A stretch of 64,000 bases of DNA. Origin: Ophiosphaerella korrae. Taxonomy: Eukaryota; Ascomycota; Dothideomycetes; Pleosporales; Phaeosphaeriaceae. A program made the position numbers and the translations under genes. Numbering within the stretch: the stretch's first letter is position 1; the number at the start of each line of letters is the position of its first letter. The notes below the pieces were generated by a model. It ran no database searches. It was given only the letters and a program-made list of their open reading frames with translations, and was not told the DNA's origin. The DNA is taken from contig JALNQF010000177.1 in the NCBI GenBank assembly GCA_028456385.1, forward strand, positions 1 through 64,000, read 5' to 3'. Shown here piece after piece: positions 32,993 through 46,649 of the stretch.

Positions 32993-35150
32993 ATAGTAGA
33001 AAGTTTAACAAAATAATTAAGTAAAAACCCTAGAAGTAGTCTAGAATTAGATAGTACTATATAGGAGATAATTAAAGGTTGTCTTAACTAACTAATTAAC
33101 AATAAAGAAGATATAAAGATAGTAATTAATGCCTTAGAAACGTAGAATAAAGAACTACAAGATTACGCGAAATAAAATAAGGTACAAATTAAGGCTATTA
33201 TCTAAGGATAAAACTAGATAGAACTAATTACCTAAAGATTAGAAATAAGTGCAACAAAGAAACTACTAAAGATACCTATCTTTAAGAAGTTTAATAGAAT
33301 AAAGGAAAAACTAAGACCCTTTATTATATTAGTATAACTTTAGATAGATATACAAGCACCCTACTTTAATATAGAAGAAAAAAAGGTAATATATATTAGA
33401 CTACACCTTAAAGAAGATATAATAAGATAGTATAAACTATACTAGATAGACTATACTATATATTCTCTAATAACCTAAAAAAACAAGACTAAAGCTATCT
33501 TTAGAAGTTATAAATACTTTATAAAGCAAATAAGAGTAGTATTTAGAGATATAGACGTTACCTAACAAGCTAAAGAATAGCTAGAGAAGCTTATACAAAA
33601 TTAGAGTATCCCTAAGTATATATTATAGTTTAAGTAACTATTGTAGAATATAGAATAGAATAAGTTAGCCTTAATATTACGATTTAAATAAGGACTTAAC
33701 TCTAAGATCTAATACAAAATAATACATATAGAAAAACTAAGAATACTAGAAGCCCTAAAATAATAGGTAATATAAATAGACAACGACCTTTAAGAATAAA
33801 AGAAGAACAAGTATAGAGGTTATACCTAGAATTATAATAAAGGAGACCTAATAGTCCTTAACGCTAATAAGGATAAAAAGAAAAAGAAGAATAAAGACTT
33901 TACGTACTTTAACTATAGCAAGAAAAGCTACTACGCGAAAGACTACTAATTATAAAAGAAGAAAGATATAGCATATTATAAATATAGGAAACTAGGACAC
34001 TTTATAAAAGACTATAGAAGTAAAGACTTAAAAAAAGAAACTTAGTTAAAAATAACTAAAAAGAAGAAGGAAGTACTATAAGTATAGGCTAAACTCTAAG
34101 AGAAAGTAGCTAGGAGTAAAGAAGTATAATATACAATACTCTACTAGACCTTTTATTACAACAACAACTACTATATATATCTTTCTAGTAAATAGAGAGT
34201 AGTATAGTTTCTATAAAAATAGAGATATAGAGTACCTATAATAAAAGAAAGAATAAAAGCTTAGCTAAAAGAAATAGTATAAGTAATAGACTTACTAATA
34301 GAAGACTTAGAAGAGGAAAAGCCCTTAGCACTATTAATCTAAGCTAAAGGACTAGTACTAGATAAAGAGACTACTATAACTACCTCTAAAGGACTATAAA
34401 GAAGAAAGAGACAAGTTAGTATAAAAGGTATAGAGTATACCTAGCTAATAATATATAGTTATAATAGCTATATAATAATAGATATAGAGGAACAAAATAA
34501 AAAATAGAAGTTTATTTAGATATACTTAATAGTTATAAGTATAGAGGAAGCGTACAAAGACTAAAAAGAACGCAATCCTAAAGAAACTAAGTTTATACTA
34601 TTTTAAGAATAGATAAAGCAATATATAGTTATAGTAAGAAGAATACTTATATAAAGAGAGTAGTAATACTTTGTAAGAAAGATATAATAAATTAATAAAG
34701 CCTATATACTAAGAGTACTAGTAGTATACTATATCCTAACAATAAATATACTTAGTAAAGACAAGTACTAAGAAGGGAATAATAAAATAATAGATCTAAA
34801 GTATCTAGTATACTTTAAAGTATTATAGATATTATACCTAGACAAGAATTATATTATATATAGAAACTCTAAAGAAAACAACAACGTATAGCTTATAAAG
34901 AGGAAAGGCTATAACTATATAAGAGTAATTATAGTAGAAGATATCTAAGGATAGGAAATAATCCTAGAAGATAGATACCTAGTAGTAAGACCTAGACCTA
35001 AATTAACAAAGAAATATATCTAAGAAGGACTATAGTATAAATATACAAATAACGAATATTTAAAATATAACAAATATAAACTTAAAGTAGGGCTATAGCC
35101 CTAAAAAGATAGATAGTTTAACAAATTACTAAAGTAAGAAAAGCTAGAAG
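32993..35150 (+). pseudogene. B3 gag remnant
   Basis: Gag region beginning at ATA (33 kb; former ATG at 32993) with V-E-S-L. It has two zinc knuckles, near 33903-33945 (NYSKKSYYAKDY type, like B1) and near 33972-34014 (YYKYRKLGHFIKDY, His kept). The Gag core (KKFNRIKEKLRPF) is near 33280. The linker toward protease is acidic and lysine-rich, as in the other copies. RIP stops occur throughout. Confidence 0.82.
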
Positions 35151-38100
35151 GTATAGGGGGCCTATATATTATAAAAAAAAGTATATACTAAAGAAGGATA
35201 GTATAATTAATAATTAATAGTAGAGCTATAAGAATCTTTATATTAAAGAAGTTTGTAGAAATATAAGGAATAAAGAATATAGTAAAGAAGTACCCTTAAC
35301 AATTAAGTATAATTAAAAGAAAACTATTCTAAGAACCTATATAGTTTAAAACAGTACCTTTAATATTAAAGTTAGAAGGGCTAGAGATTAAGAATATAGT
35401 TATAGACGTAACGATAATTAATAATAAACAAGATATAATATTAGGAATACTATAGTTATAGATAACTAACCTATACATTAATTAGAGAATAGGAGAAATT
35501 AACTACTCTAGACAAGACATATTAAAAGCTAACATAAGCACATATAAAGGAGAATTCCTAGAAAAATACAAGAAATAAGAGAAACAGCTTATTAAGCTAG
35601 AAGACTACCTTCTAGAATATTAACTATAGGACTTAGTAATAGAACTAGAAGAAGGTAAAGACGCAAGATAGAGCCTAGTCTACTAAAAAATAGAAGAAGA
35701 ATCTAAAATTAAGTAGATATTTATCTAGAATATAATAAAGAAAGGATAGATAAAAGAGTCTAAATCTTTAGTAGCGCATAGACTAATATTTATAGATAAA
35801 AAAGGGATAAGTAATAAGAGACCTTACGTAGATTTTAAGAAAACTAACGCAATTACTAGTAAAAACTAATACCTACTACTATAAATAGATAGAATACAAG
35901 ATAGACTATAAAAAGTAAGAATCTTTACAAAACTAGATATTTAAAATACCTACTACTAGATTAGAATTAAGGAAAGTAATAAGTAGAAAACAGCGTTTAG
36001 AATATAGTATAGACTATATAAATACTTAGTTATACTATTTAGCTTAATAAACGCACTAGTAGTATTCTAAGAAAGAATTAATATAGTACTAAGAGAGTAC
36101 TTAGATATATTTATATTTGTATACTTAGACAATATCTTTATATTCTTAGAAATAGAAGAAGAATATATACAACACGTATATAAGGTACTAGAAAAACTAG
36201 TAGAAAATAAACTATTCTTTAAAATAAGAAAGTATAAGTTCTATATAAAGGAAACAGACTTCCTTAGATTTATTATTAAACTAGGAAAGATTAAGATTAA
36301 CCTAGAAAAGATTAGGTTAATTAATAAATAGCTAATACTAAGAAACCTAAAAGAAGTATAATAGTTTTATAGGCTAGCTAACTTTTGTAGAAAGTTAATA
36401 ATAAGATAGTTTAAAGATATAGAACTAATAATAAGACTTATAAAGAAAGACACGCTATTTAAATAGATAAAGGAATACGACAAAGTATTTAATAAGATTA
36501 AGAAAAAGTTTATAGAAAATCTAGTTATTAGAATATACAACCTAGACCTACTAGTAATAGTAAAAATAGATACATCTAATTTAGTCTATAGAATAGCACT
36601 AATATAAGAAGACCTAGAGACTAAAAAAGAATACCTAGTTAAGTACTTCTCTAAGAAGATAAAGATAGTAGAACTTAATTACTTAATCTATAATAAGGAG
36701 ATACTAGTAATCTACAAAGTATTTAAATAATAGAGAGTATACCTATAAGGAGTAAAGTATTAGACAAAGGTCTATATAGACTATAAGAACCTTATAGGAT
36801 TTATAATAAATAAAGAGCTATTATAATACTATACGAGATAGTAGGAATTCTTATTAACGTTTAATATAGAAATTATATATATAAAAGGGAAAGATAACTA
36901 ATTTATAGACGCTCTTAGTAGAAGACTAGATTTATAAAAAGAAGTAAATACTACTAGTATAGTTCTAGTTAAGAACGAAAAAGGATACTTAGTCCTAAAT
37001 ATACTTAAGATAGCTGCAACACTTAAAAGAATAAGTAGTAAGCTAAACAAATAGATCTAGAAAATAATATAAGAAGTATCTAGAAAAATAAAAAAACTAG
37101 AAATCTAAGAAGGATTTGCAAAAGCCTATAGAAGAATATATATTCTAAATAAGATTTAGAGAGAATTTATAAAATAATTCTACAAATTACTAGTATATAG
37201 TTACTAAGGAATTAAGAAAATATTAGATAGACTACTACAAGACTACTATATTCTAAAAGTAAGACAACTAGTAATAGAAGTACTACGAGATTATATAGAA
37301 TACTATAGAAATAAGTATAATAGATATATACTATATAGAATATTATAACTAGTAGAAATACTAAAATAACTATAGAGAGTTATTATAATAGACTTTATTA
37401 TAAAACTACTAAAGTCTAAAGACTTAATATTAAGAGTTAAATATAATAGAATCTTAATAATAGTAGAAAAGCTTATAAAGTATATATACTTTAGACTATA
37501 TAAAAAAAAAAGTAGGATAGAGGTTACTATATATTAGGTTCTAGGAACTATAATTAGTTAATATAGACTACTAGACAAGATTATTATAGATAGAGATATA
37601 AAGTTTACGTCTAAACTATAGGGAATAATAATAGCGCAATTAGGAATATAATACACGATATCTACAGTATACTAACTATAGATAGATAGATAGTTAGAAC
37701 AAATAAATTAGATAGTAGAATAGTACTTAAGATACTACCTTAACTATAACTAGAACAATTAGGTATAGCTATTACCTATAGTATAGTTAGTATATAATAG
37801 CGCAAAGAATATAGTAATAAGAGTATTACCTTTCTTTGTAAACTATAGATTTAAGCCTAATATATACTAAATACTAAGAAACTAAATATTTTAGTCCTTA
37901 AGAGGAGAAAACTTCGCTAATAAACTTAAAGATATATACAATTAACTAAGATAGGATATAGAATTCTTATAAGATTATATAGCTAAGTACTATAATAAGA
38001 AGTATAAAGAAAGACCCTAATTTAAAAAAGGAGAAAAAGTATAGTTAGTATAGAAAAACATTAAGAGCAAATAACTAAGTTCTAAATTAGACTACGTTAA

Positions 38101-38425
38101 GATAAGACTATATAAAATTAAGAAAGAAGTTACACTAGTTATGTTTAGATTAAAATTACTAAATAAGATAAGGATATACTTAATATTCTACGTAGCCCTA
38201 CTAGAATAAGTACTATAGAATATAGAACTACTAGTATACAAAGTAGATATATATAGAGAATAAGAAGAATAAGAAGTTAAAAAAATCTTATAATACTAGT
38301 TCTAAAATAGAAGAAACTACTACTTAGTAGAATAGATAAGTATAGACAAAAAAGGATAACTATAGGAAAAAATATAGAAACTAGAGGATAATCTTAGTTA
38401 CCTTAAGAAATTAGAGGAGTTCTAA
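35150..38425 (+). pseudogene. B3 pol remnant
   Basis: Protease triad at 35216-35224 (N-S-R instead of D-S-G), RT with YLDN at 36122-36133, and RNase H near 36560 (KIDTSN). Integrase follows with IDFI near 37395, IIIDRD near 37590 and the LEQIN region near 37700. The GPF-like module is at 38020-38110, then ALLE near 38195 and a chromodomain at about 38270-38420. The order and spacing match B1 throughout, with no large deletion seen. Former Trp and Gln codons are stops. Confidence 0.87.
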
Positions 38426-39105
38426 AATCAAAACCCTCTAGAACGCCTAGTAGTAAACTAAGAGACCTAATATTACTAATAATAGATAGAGAGATAATAG
38501 GGACGCTTAGTATAAGACTTACTACAGTAATATTAAACGCCTTATCTAAGTCTAGCTTAGCTTCTAGAGCTACTAACTACTTAGCTAATTTTTTATTATT
38601 TAAGGCCTTTATCTTATAAAGATAAAAGAGGTAAGCTTAATTCTCTACTAGCTTACTCTACGCAAGCTCTTAGATACACTTACACTTAGCTTTAGCTTCT
38701 ACAATTTAAGATAGTAATTTCTCTTAAGTCTAGTTAATAGCTTTCCCTATTATCGTTAAGCTTAGACGTAAGAATAAGTGTAATAAACTTATACTTAGAA
38801 AGAGAAACACTAGATATATTATAAAAACTACGTATATTTATATAAATATACACTTTATAAGCCCTACTATTATTTATAGAAATAATATAAAGAAGAGACT
38901 TAAGGTTTAACTTAAGAGAAGTATAATAAGAGTAAAGAAATATTTTAACACTATTACGTAATACGTAATTAGTAAGGAGGTAGTAATAGCGTATAGATAA
39001 AATAAGTATAAGAGAGGATAAAGAACTCTATATTAATAAAGAAACTAGACTAATAACTTTAGCCCTAAGATAGGAAAACTAAGACCTACCTAGAGGAGAG
39101 GATAG
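38415..39105 (-). pseudogene. B3 antisense frame (Cys-rich plus Lys/Glu-rich)
   Basis: Minus-strand counterpart of the B1 antisense frame, in the same position between chromodomain and 3' LTR. The helical half is at about 38500-38740 and the Cys-rich half at about 38770-39000. The same +1 frame change is needed, near 38745. There is no net length change between B1, B2 and B3 over the junction, so the shift is a feature of the family rather than a private indel. Function unknown. Confidence 0.5.
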
Positions 39106-39531
39106 TATTATAGGTATAATAGAAGAAATCGAGATAGAACTAATTAGTCCTAATCTAGGCGCTAACAAAGTATAGAATAAGTAGAGTAATAACTTTAATT
39201 AGGAAACTATACATAACTAAGATACCTAGAGTAATCTATAATCTATAGACTCTTAGCGTTAATAGATTATAGATTAAAGTAATCTACAATCTATTAGTAT
39301 TAGTAAATATAGATTATAGATTACAATAAGTATATAGTTAGTAAGATACGTATTATTAGGATAGTATTAGTAATTTAATCCCTTAACTAAGGAACGCTAG
39401 TATAAGATAGTTACAAAATATCTTCTACTATTTATAGTTATTATAGATCTCTATACGAGCTTTTATTATTAACTCTTAATCTACTAACCCTTATATAGGT
39501 GCCTATAGTTAATAATAGGTAGCCTATTATA
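39106..39531 (+). repeat. B3 3' LTR
   Basis: The 426-bp LTR is colinear with the 5' LTR and has the same two palindromic units. It follows the purine tract AGAGGAGAGGATAG (39092-39105). Right after it lies the second GATAT (39532-39536). Confidence 0.92.
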
Positions 39532-42500
39532 GATATATTAATCTAAAAATATTATAAGATAACTAAAGAAAATATAAATAAGTATTTAATATAAAAAAGT
39601 AAGTTTAAAGAAAAAGCTATTATAATAAGTAACTCTAATATATACTTATACTAGTAGCTTTATTTATTCTTACTACACTAGGGTCTAGGATTATAGAAGC
39701 TTCTAAATAAGCTAATTAATAAGCTATAATTAATAGACTACCCTAAAGTACTAATTTAGCTTAGCTAACTTATAGATTAACTAAGCTTTAAGTCTAATAA
39801 GATCTTAAAGCTAAGTTAGTAAAATCTTAACTTCTATAAGATTTATATCTATATATATTAAGAGTAGCTAAGTACTATATACTTTATATCTCTAGAGAAG
39901 TTTAAAGTAGAAGCTACTACTTACTAAGAAAGACTAAAGATATTTAAGATTTAACTAACTCTTTCTAAACCTTTAATAATAATAGATAGTAATACTTTAA
40001 ATTATATACTTAGGACTTATTTATAACTTTTCCTTCTTACTATCTAAAGTACTCTTAAACAAGGTACTAGGAACGCCTTAATAGATTATAAAATACTTAT
40101 ATTAACTTTAACCTACTTTTTTAATAGCTTTAAGCTATAATTAATAGTTATACCTAATATAGAGACTTAAGCTAGACTACTTATAGTTAAACTATAGGCT
40201 AGGCTATTAATAGTACTCTTTCCTTCTAAACCTAATTTAAATAAGATATTAGTATTACCTCTTATCTATATTCTTCTTTTAGCTAATACTTCTTTTAAAA
40301 ATTAAGTAAAAGTATAAGTATAGCTAGTATTATCTATATATAATACTCTTACTAGTTTTACCTAGACTAAAACTAAGTAGTAGGATATTAATATTAAAGT
40401 TATAGATAATCGCCCTATTAGGAGACCTAAAGAGACTATTATCTTTTAGTATTTACTTCTTAGAAGAACTAATAAGCTTATATAAGGAGCTCTTTATAAA
40501 ACAACTTAGTTAGGTATAGATACTACTATAAGAAAGCTTACTAAAGATAGTAAATTTCCTTAGTTTATAGTAATTAATAGGTATAATAAAATAGTTGCTA
40601 TATCTTAGAATAATTTATTAAGTAACTAGAAAAGGTCTATAAGGCCTAATAATATTTTCTATATATATAAAGATAAGCCTCTCTAAGTTTAGATAAGAAA
40701 ATTAATTAAAGGAACGTTTCTTACAAAGTAATTTATACGTTTAACTTCTATTAAAATATTATTATTTATACTTAAACCTAGTCTATAAATAATTAATTAG
40801 TTCTAAGAAAGAAACTAAGCTAATATATAACCTCGATATTATAGCTTCTTTCTAGTCCTTTAACTATATTAGTTCTAAATTAGCCTAGGTAATAGTTTTA
40901 ACTATACTAGGGTAAGCGCGTAGTATAGTTAAGTAAAGGTTATATAAAGTAAGTTAGTAGTATAGCCTTACTATTAAATAACTTAAGATAAAATAAATAT
41001 ATAAGAAGCTACTCCTATAGAATAAACCTAAATCTAGTTATTCTCTTAAGTTACTATTATCTATTATTATTTACTATAAGATATTAGCCTTAAAAAGATT
41101 AAAACACGTATATATTACTTACTATAACTAAAAAGTAAAGGTATTAAAGTGCACTATATTACGTTATAATTTCTCTCCTAATTAGTATAGTGTAATAAGA
41201 GCTTTCTATACTATAGGTACTCTAATAGTAATAAAAATTGTACTTACCTAGAGGGCGTAAGCCTAATAATTAAGTAATATTTACTTATTAAAAGAAAAAA
41301 ACTATAACTAACTACTCTAGATATATAAAGTATCTTAAAGAGTAGATAAAGATACTAAAGAAAATACTATTCTAGAATAGTATTAATTATCTTTTGTTAG
41401 TACTCTCTAAAGGTTATTAGTCTTCTATATTAGTAACTAAGAAATAAGCTAGATTTATACTACTAGGAGTAATAGTAACTTACTCTACTATCTTATATTA
41501 TTATATAGACCTAAATATACTATTTAATACTTCTTATACTTATAACTCTATAACTTCTAGCCTATATAGTCTACTTATAGGGCTATTTAGACTTTTATAC
41601 CTAGGTTAATTTTAGGAACTTATAGCTAGATATATAGAAAGTACTAATCTTATTAATTAATTAAATTTACTTTATAAAGAAAACTATTAATAACGTTAAA
41701 TAGTTTAAGAAGAGCTAATAGAAATATTATTATTAGAATCTTTAATATTATATTCTTCTATATCTTTAAAATCTATATAGTTAGAGTCTTTTACTTTATT
41801 ACTTATCTAGAAGTATTATAGTTTATTATATAGCTCTTATTTCTATAAACCTTCTTTATTATAACGTACTATATTCTAGAGATATACCTTAACTTCTTTT
41901 ATAGTAAAAGTAATTAAATTCTCTATATTAATAAAGTCTCCTATTATTATAAGCTATAACTTAACTTCTTTTAGGCTAGGGTAGTCCCTTATAACCTAGA
42001 TAGTAAGATTATACTATTCTTATATTATATAGTTATTTATAGAGCTTAGGATTATAGATACTACTTTTATACAATATATTATATTATTTAAGCTTAAATA
42101 TACTTTAAGTTATTAGTAATAGTAGATACCTATCTAGGTTAAGACTTATCCTTAGTACAATTATATATTTATTTCTAGAGCCTATTAAGTCTAATTTAAA
42201 AAGTAAAGTTTTATAGCAAAGTAGATAGAAGAAGAATATATTTTTAAAGAGTTATTAGAAGTTTTAGTAGTTTAATATCTTTACTATTTTTAGAAGTTTA
42301 AGTAGCTTACTTAATAGTATTTTTTCTAGCTTTAGCGTAAATATAATAAAGATATACTAAATTATACTATATAATAGTAACGTATTAGAGACCTTATAGC
42401 GTTAGATTATATCTACTACCTTTATAAGTATTTCTATAGATATATCTTTACTTAGTATAAAGATATTATAAGCTAACTAGTAAATAAAGTAGACTATTTT

Positions 42501-42960
42501 AGAATCTTTATATAGAAGCTTAATTAAGCTTAGTAGTAGGCTTCTTTTAGGTCTAAAATATTATTAGAAATAATAAGATAGCTCTAATATTTTAGAGGAA
42601 GATATATATAAGATAAAGTACTAAACAAGAATCTAGGTATCTTATTATAGATTTACTACTATAAGTAACTTAATTAACTTAAATTAATCTATTGTAGTTA
42701 CTAGAAAACTCTACGTCTAGGTAATATAATAATCTAAGATATTTAAGAGCTTTAATATAATAGGAGTATATAGTAAATTAGATACTTACTCTATAGCGTT
42801 TTATAAATAGCTCTTTCTAAAGAAGCTTAAAAAAGTTAAAAATCTTAGTCTTTACTATCTCTACGCTAAGTATTCCTATTTAGCTTATTAGATACGTTCT
42901 AAGAGCTAGCTTCTAATAATTAAGACAATATTATTATTATTACGTAGGTAGCTTAGCCTA
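39532..42960 (-). other. Unassigned sequence, coding-like on the minus strand
   Basis: The segment right of B3 starts with the duplicated GATAT. On the minus strand, low-stop stretches occur at about 41370-41600 (NSPISRLYRLEVIEL, VTITPSSINLAYFLVTN) and 41700-41990 (a segment rich in Asp, Glu, Asn and Ser with about 30 codons free of stops). The frame crosses the B3 site into 31449-32500, so a former gene or transposon protein of well over 1000 codons is possible. I found no catalytic motif and no terminal repeats. Identity unknown; plus-strand frames cannot be excluded. Confidence 0.35.
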
Positions 42961-43200
42961 AAGGTAACTAGTACTTATTTAATAAGTACCTAGTACTTAT
43001 AATATTATATATACTGCGCCTAGCCCTATATATACTTATAAAGGTAGATCTTCTCCTATAATATATTACTCTAATTAGCTAATTAGTTATATTTAAATAA
43101 AGATCTACTCTAAAGTAAGTATATATATAAGTATATATAGTTCCTAGGTTCTATACATATATATTTAAATTATATATATATATAGTATAATATAAATAAT
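42960..43200. other. TA-rich spacer with nested palindromes
   Basis: The stretch has several overlapping palindromes made of AAGTAC and GTACTT (about 42969-43000), then GCGCCTAGCCC-type sequence and long TATA runs. It separates coding-like minus-strand sequence on the left from coding-like plus-strand sequence on the right, so it could be a former divergent promoter. That is inference only. Confidence 0.3.
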
Positions 43201-46200
43201 AAGATTAACGTTATATATAAGAGGTTACTTTTTTTATTAATTTTATATACTAGATACGTTATTATTAGCTTTATAGTAGCGTTATTCTACCTTTACTTAG
43301 AAGAGAGCTAAGTAAGATAGAAGACTTATCTCTTAGTACTATATAATTTTACCTTACGCTATACACTATTTATACTAATTAATAACTTATACTAATAATA
43401 TAATATTTGTACTACTATAATTATAGGGTTTTAATACTATACCTTCTCTAAGATAGTATAATATTATATTACGTCTTATTTAGTATAATCTTACTAGATA
43501 GGCTTATAGTAGCTATATTATTAGTAATATATATCTTACCTAAATTTTCTTAGATCTAAAATACTTTATTAGAGCTTACTCCTAAGCTATTACAAGGAAG
43601 TCTAACTACTAAGATTCTTTTAAAAGTACTATCTTTAAATAAGCTATTATATACTATATTCTTAGCCCTAGAATACTAGAGAGAAGTAAGTATAAATTCT
43701 AGTAAAGAGTTAAAAGCTTTACAAAGTATATAATAGTATACTATAGTTAAAGTAGTTATAATAACTATAAAGTAAGCTTATTTAACGTATTTTAGTAACC
43801 TTTACAAATCTCTTACTAGTAGAAATAAAATAACAAAACTTATTTCTATAATATAAATACTTATTAAAAGGTATTTTAGAGCTTTAGGGTAGAAATTACT
43901 CTTATTATCTTACTTAGTAAGAATAATAGTTAATTCTAAATATATAAACTAAAAGAGTATAAATATAAGTACTTAGATAGGAATAATAATTAGCGAAACA
44001 ATTACGTAAAGAAAACTTACTTCTTTTTTAGCTAATTAGAAATAATTAAATTTTATCCTATTACTATATACTAATATAGGAGAGATTTATATAGATAGGT
44101 ACGAAATTTCCCTATTAAATATCCTTTCTAAGATCTCTTTCTAATATTTAAGTTTCTATCTTATCTAATATTAGTCTTAAAAAGAGCTTCTTAACTAGAT
44201 AGTTAAGATATAATAAAGAGTTAGCGCTAACTAATAATAACTATAATAGTACGTATAAAAGGAAATAGTTACTTACTTTAAGAAGGTTTTTTACTAATAT
44301 TGTAATAAGTAACTCTCTATTAGATACTTTATTTATAATTAAAGTAAGCCTAGTAGATAATAATATAACTAGAGTAAGCTAAATAAAAAGAAAGTAAAAG
44401 AAGTAGTCTTAGATTTTAAGGCTTATAGTACTTTTAGATAAGATACCTTATTTCTAAATAAAGTACTTAAGAGTAATTAAAAATACCTTAACTATTATAC
44501 TTAGGATAATAGGTAGTAATATTCCTTAAAGTACGCTAAGAGACTATATTAAAAAGTTATTAATTTAATTTAACTACTATATAGCCTAGGTTAAATAAAT
44601 AATCTAAGAAAGTAGTCTAGTAAAAGTAATTAGAATAGTATAAAGTACTACTAATAGCGTAATTAGTATATTTAATATTATACTATAAAGATTTTAATAC
44701 TACTATAAAATATAAATATTATCCTATACAATATTATTAGTAGATATTAGTAGTATCCTAGGCGTTATATATCTAGGCTTATAATAAATTACTATCTAAT
44801 ATACTATATAAGTAGCTAATAGAGTATTAAAAGTAATAAAAGCTAATAGTAGTAGAGTAAAGTTTTCTCGCGCTACTTAGAGCTCTTTAATTTTTTTACT
44901 AGTCTTCTAAATTTCTTCTTAATAAAAGTAAATTATATCTATTTTCTCTACTTTAATCTACTTCTAGATATCTTTAAATTTCTAAAACTAAAGAGAGAGG
45001 TATATATTAGGCCTATAAATATCTAGCTTTATAGGCTATTTAATACTTACTTTTAGTCTATCTTATATATATTGTATTTTAGTAATCTCTAGTAAATAGA
45101 TAAGGCTTTTCTTTCTTTTTAGTAGCTTAGATAGAAGACTAAAGTCTGAATTAATTAAGATAATAGATATTTTTCTAGAGAAACTATAGAATTATAATAA
45201 GAGGTTCTCTTATATTAACTACGCTAGTAGTATAAAATTAATAAGGATAGTTTTAAGTACTATATATAGTAATATAATATATAAGCTTACTCTAGATTAT
45301 CTTATAGATATATACGATAAATATAATACTAAGGACTAAATATACCTAGTATTAATTATAGTAATTAAGGCTAATATTAGGCTACGCTAGTATATCTAGC
45401 CTACTTACTCTAAGTATAGAGCTTTTCCTATAAATATAATTTACTAGTATTAGGATTAAAGTTATTAGTATAGTAGATAGAAAGAATATAATAAATAAGG
45501 TTTATATATATTAGTAAAAGAAATACCTATTAAGGTTTTTATAGTTATATTTAAGGCGTAATAATTTACTAGCTAAATTCTTATATATTTTTAGTATTTT
45601 AAGCTTAACTATACTACTTTGTTATTAGTATAAGTAATCTAAATTAGTAATTAGGCCTACTAGATTCTTAGAAAACGTTTCTAAATAGTAAAATATATTA
45701 GGATTTAAATAATAAAAACAGAGATTAAAAAAATAATAGAGGTAAGAAAAGAACTTAGTAAGACGCTACTTAGTTACTAAGCTTTAGAGAAAGACTTACT
45801 AAAAGTTAAGTTAGAGGTTTTATTATAATTAGTTTATATATTACTATATACTTACTTATAAGATACTATTAGAAGTAGAGCTTTTTAATACCTTTGTACT
45901 TTATTATACTAGTATAAGTAATACGAGAAAAAAACCCTCTCTTGCTAGTTACGCGAGATTAAATAAAGTGTTACCTAGTATAGACTAGTAAATATCTACT
46001 CTTAGATTTATTAGTCTCTAGTACTATAGCTTGCTCTAGTATATAGCCTATAATACTATATTTTTAGTACTATCCTAGTAATAGGTTTATAAGTAGATAG
46101 ATATATTATAGTCTAAAATAGTAGTATATAAAGCTTTAGTTCTAGTTAAAGTATTTAATTACTTATATAGTATAGGAGTAAAAGAAAACTAACTATTTCT

Positions 46201-46430
46201 AGAGATTAGTAAATACCTAGATCTTAAAAAATAGTATACTAATAGGTAAGGATTATAAAGCTTTACTAAAAGCCCTTAATATTATTAAAACTATTATATA
46301 GAAGAATATATAGATAAGTACTTATATTTTATAAAGTATAATAATATAAAGACCTATAATACTAAACTACTCTACCTAATTAGGAGCACGAGCTGTAAGA
46401 GCTCTAACCTAAAATAATACTAAGTTAATA
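43200..46430 (+). other. Unassigned sequence, coding-like on the plus strand
   Basis: Reading through TAA/TAG, the plus strand has segments with few stops and helical, charged composition. Examples are 43560-44150 (ITTRKITKLIS-like and YTNIGEIYIDRYEIS), 45120-45560 (LIKIIDIFLEKL, LTLDYLIDIYDKYN, EIPIKVFIVIF) and 45710-45830 (EIKKIIEVRKELSKT). These look like a degraded large protein. I recognise no family, and no terminal repeats bound the stretch. Its RIP damage implies it was once repeated in the genome. Confidence 0.35.
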
Positions 46431-46439
46431 TTGTAGTTA

Positions 46440-46643
46440 TTGTTTATAGGATTAGAGACTAATATAAAGTATATAGAATCTAAATTAGATAAAGTAGAAT
46501 TTAAAATAAGTAATATAGAGCTTAAAATAAGCTATATAGAGCCTAAAATAGGCTATATAAGACTTAAAATAAGCTATATAGAGCTTAAAATAGAAAATAT
46601 ACTACTAGAACTATTTAGAAGTAAAGTAGATAAGTATAGATAA
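46440..46643 (+). CDS. Short coiled-coil frame, 67 codons, probably part of a larger RIP-broken gene
   Basis: This is the only ATG-started frame of note in the window. The product is built from a 7-residue repeat of the K-I-S-Y-I-E-L type (residues about 20-54), encoded by five 21-bp units. The regular Ile/Leu spacing with Lys and Glu between predicts a coiled coil. It has no signal peptide or catalytic motif. Its stop (TAA) could be a former CAA, and sequence after it remains readable, so this is probably one stretch of a broken gene rather than a real small gene. A GAGCTGTAAGAGCTC palindrome lies upstream at about 46390. No ribosomal context can be judged. Confidence 0.3.
   Translation: MFIGLETNIKYIESKLDKVEFKISNIELKISYIEPKIGYIRLKISYIELKIENILLELFRSKVDKYR
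46497..46601 (+). repeat. 21-bp tandem repeat, five units
   Basis: Units at 46497, 46518, 46539, 46560 and 46581 follow the pattern GAGCTTAAAATAAGCTATAT. The period of exactly 21 keeps the frame of the coiled-coil ORF. The outer units are the most diverged. Confidence 0.85.
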
Positions 46644-46649
46644 ATAGGC

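Larger units (their letters stand above)
32506..39531 (+). mobile_element. Gypsy-B copy B3: complete chromovirus
   Basis: 7026 bp, flanked by GATAT on both sides, with LTRs of exactly equal length (426 bp). The internal region has the same domain order as B1. LTR U3 is of a third type, so B3 represents a distinct subfamily. It is more heavily mutated than B1. It interrupts unassigned sequence whose minus-strand frame resumes on the other side. Confidence 0.93.

Noticed and set aside
40390..42200. Plus-strand frame read as a long coding sequence
   Set aside because: It looks open only when stops are read as Gln/Trp, and is rich in Leu, Phe and Tyr as expected of an antisense reading; the minus strand has longer low-stop segments with balanced charge.
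43120..43200. TA-rich runs as a microsatellite or replication origin
   Set aside because: TA enrichment is general here because of RIP; short runs of TATA are not evidence for either.
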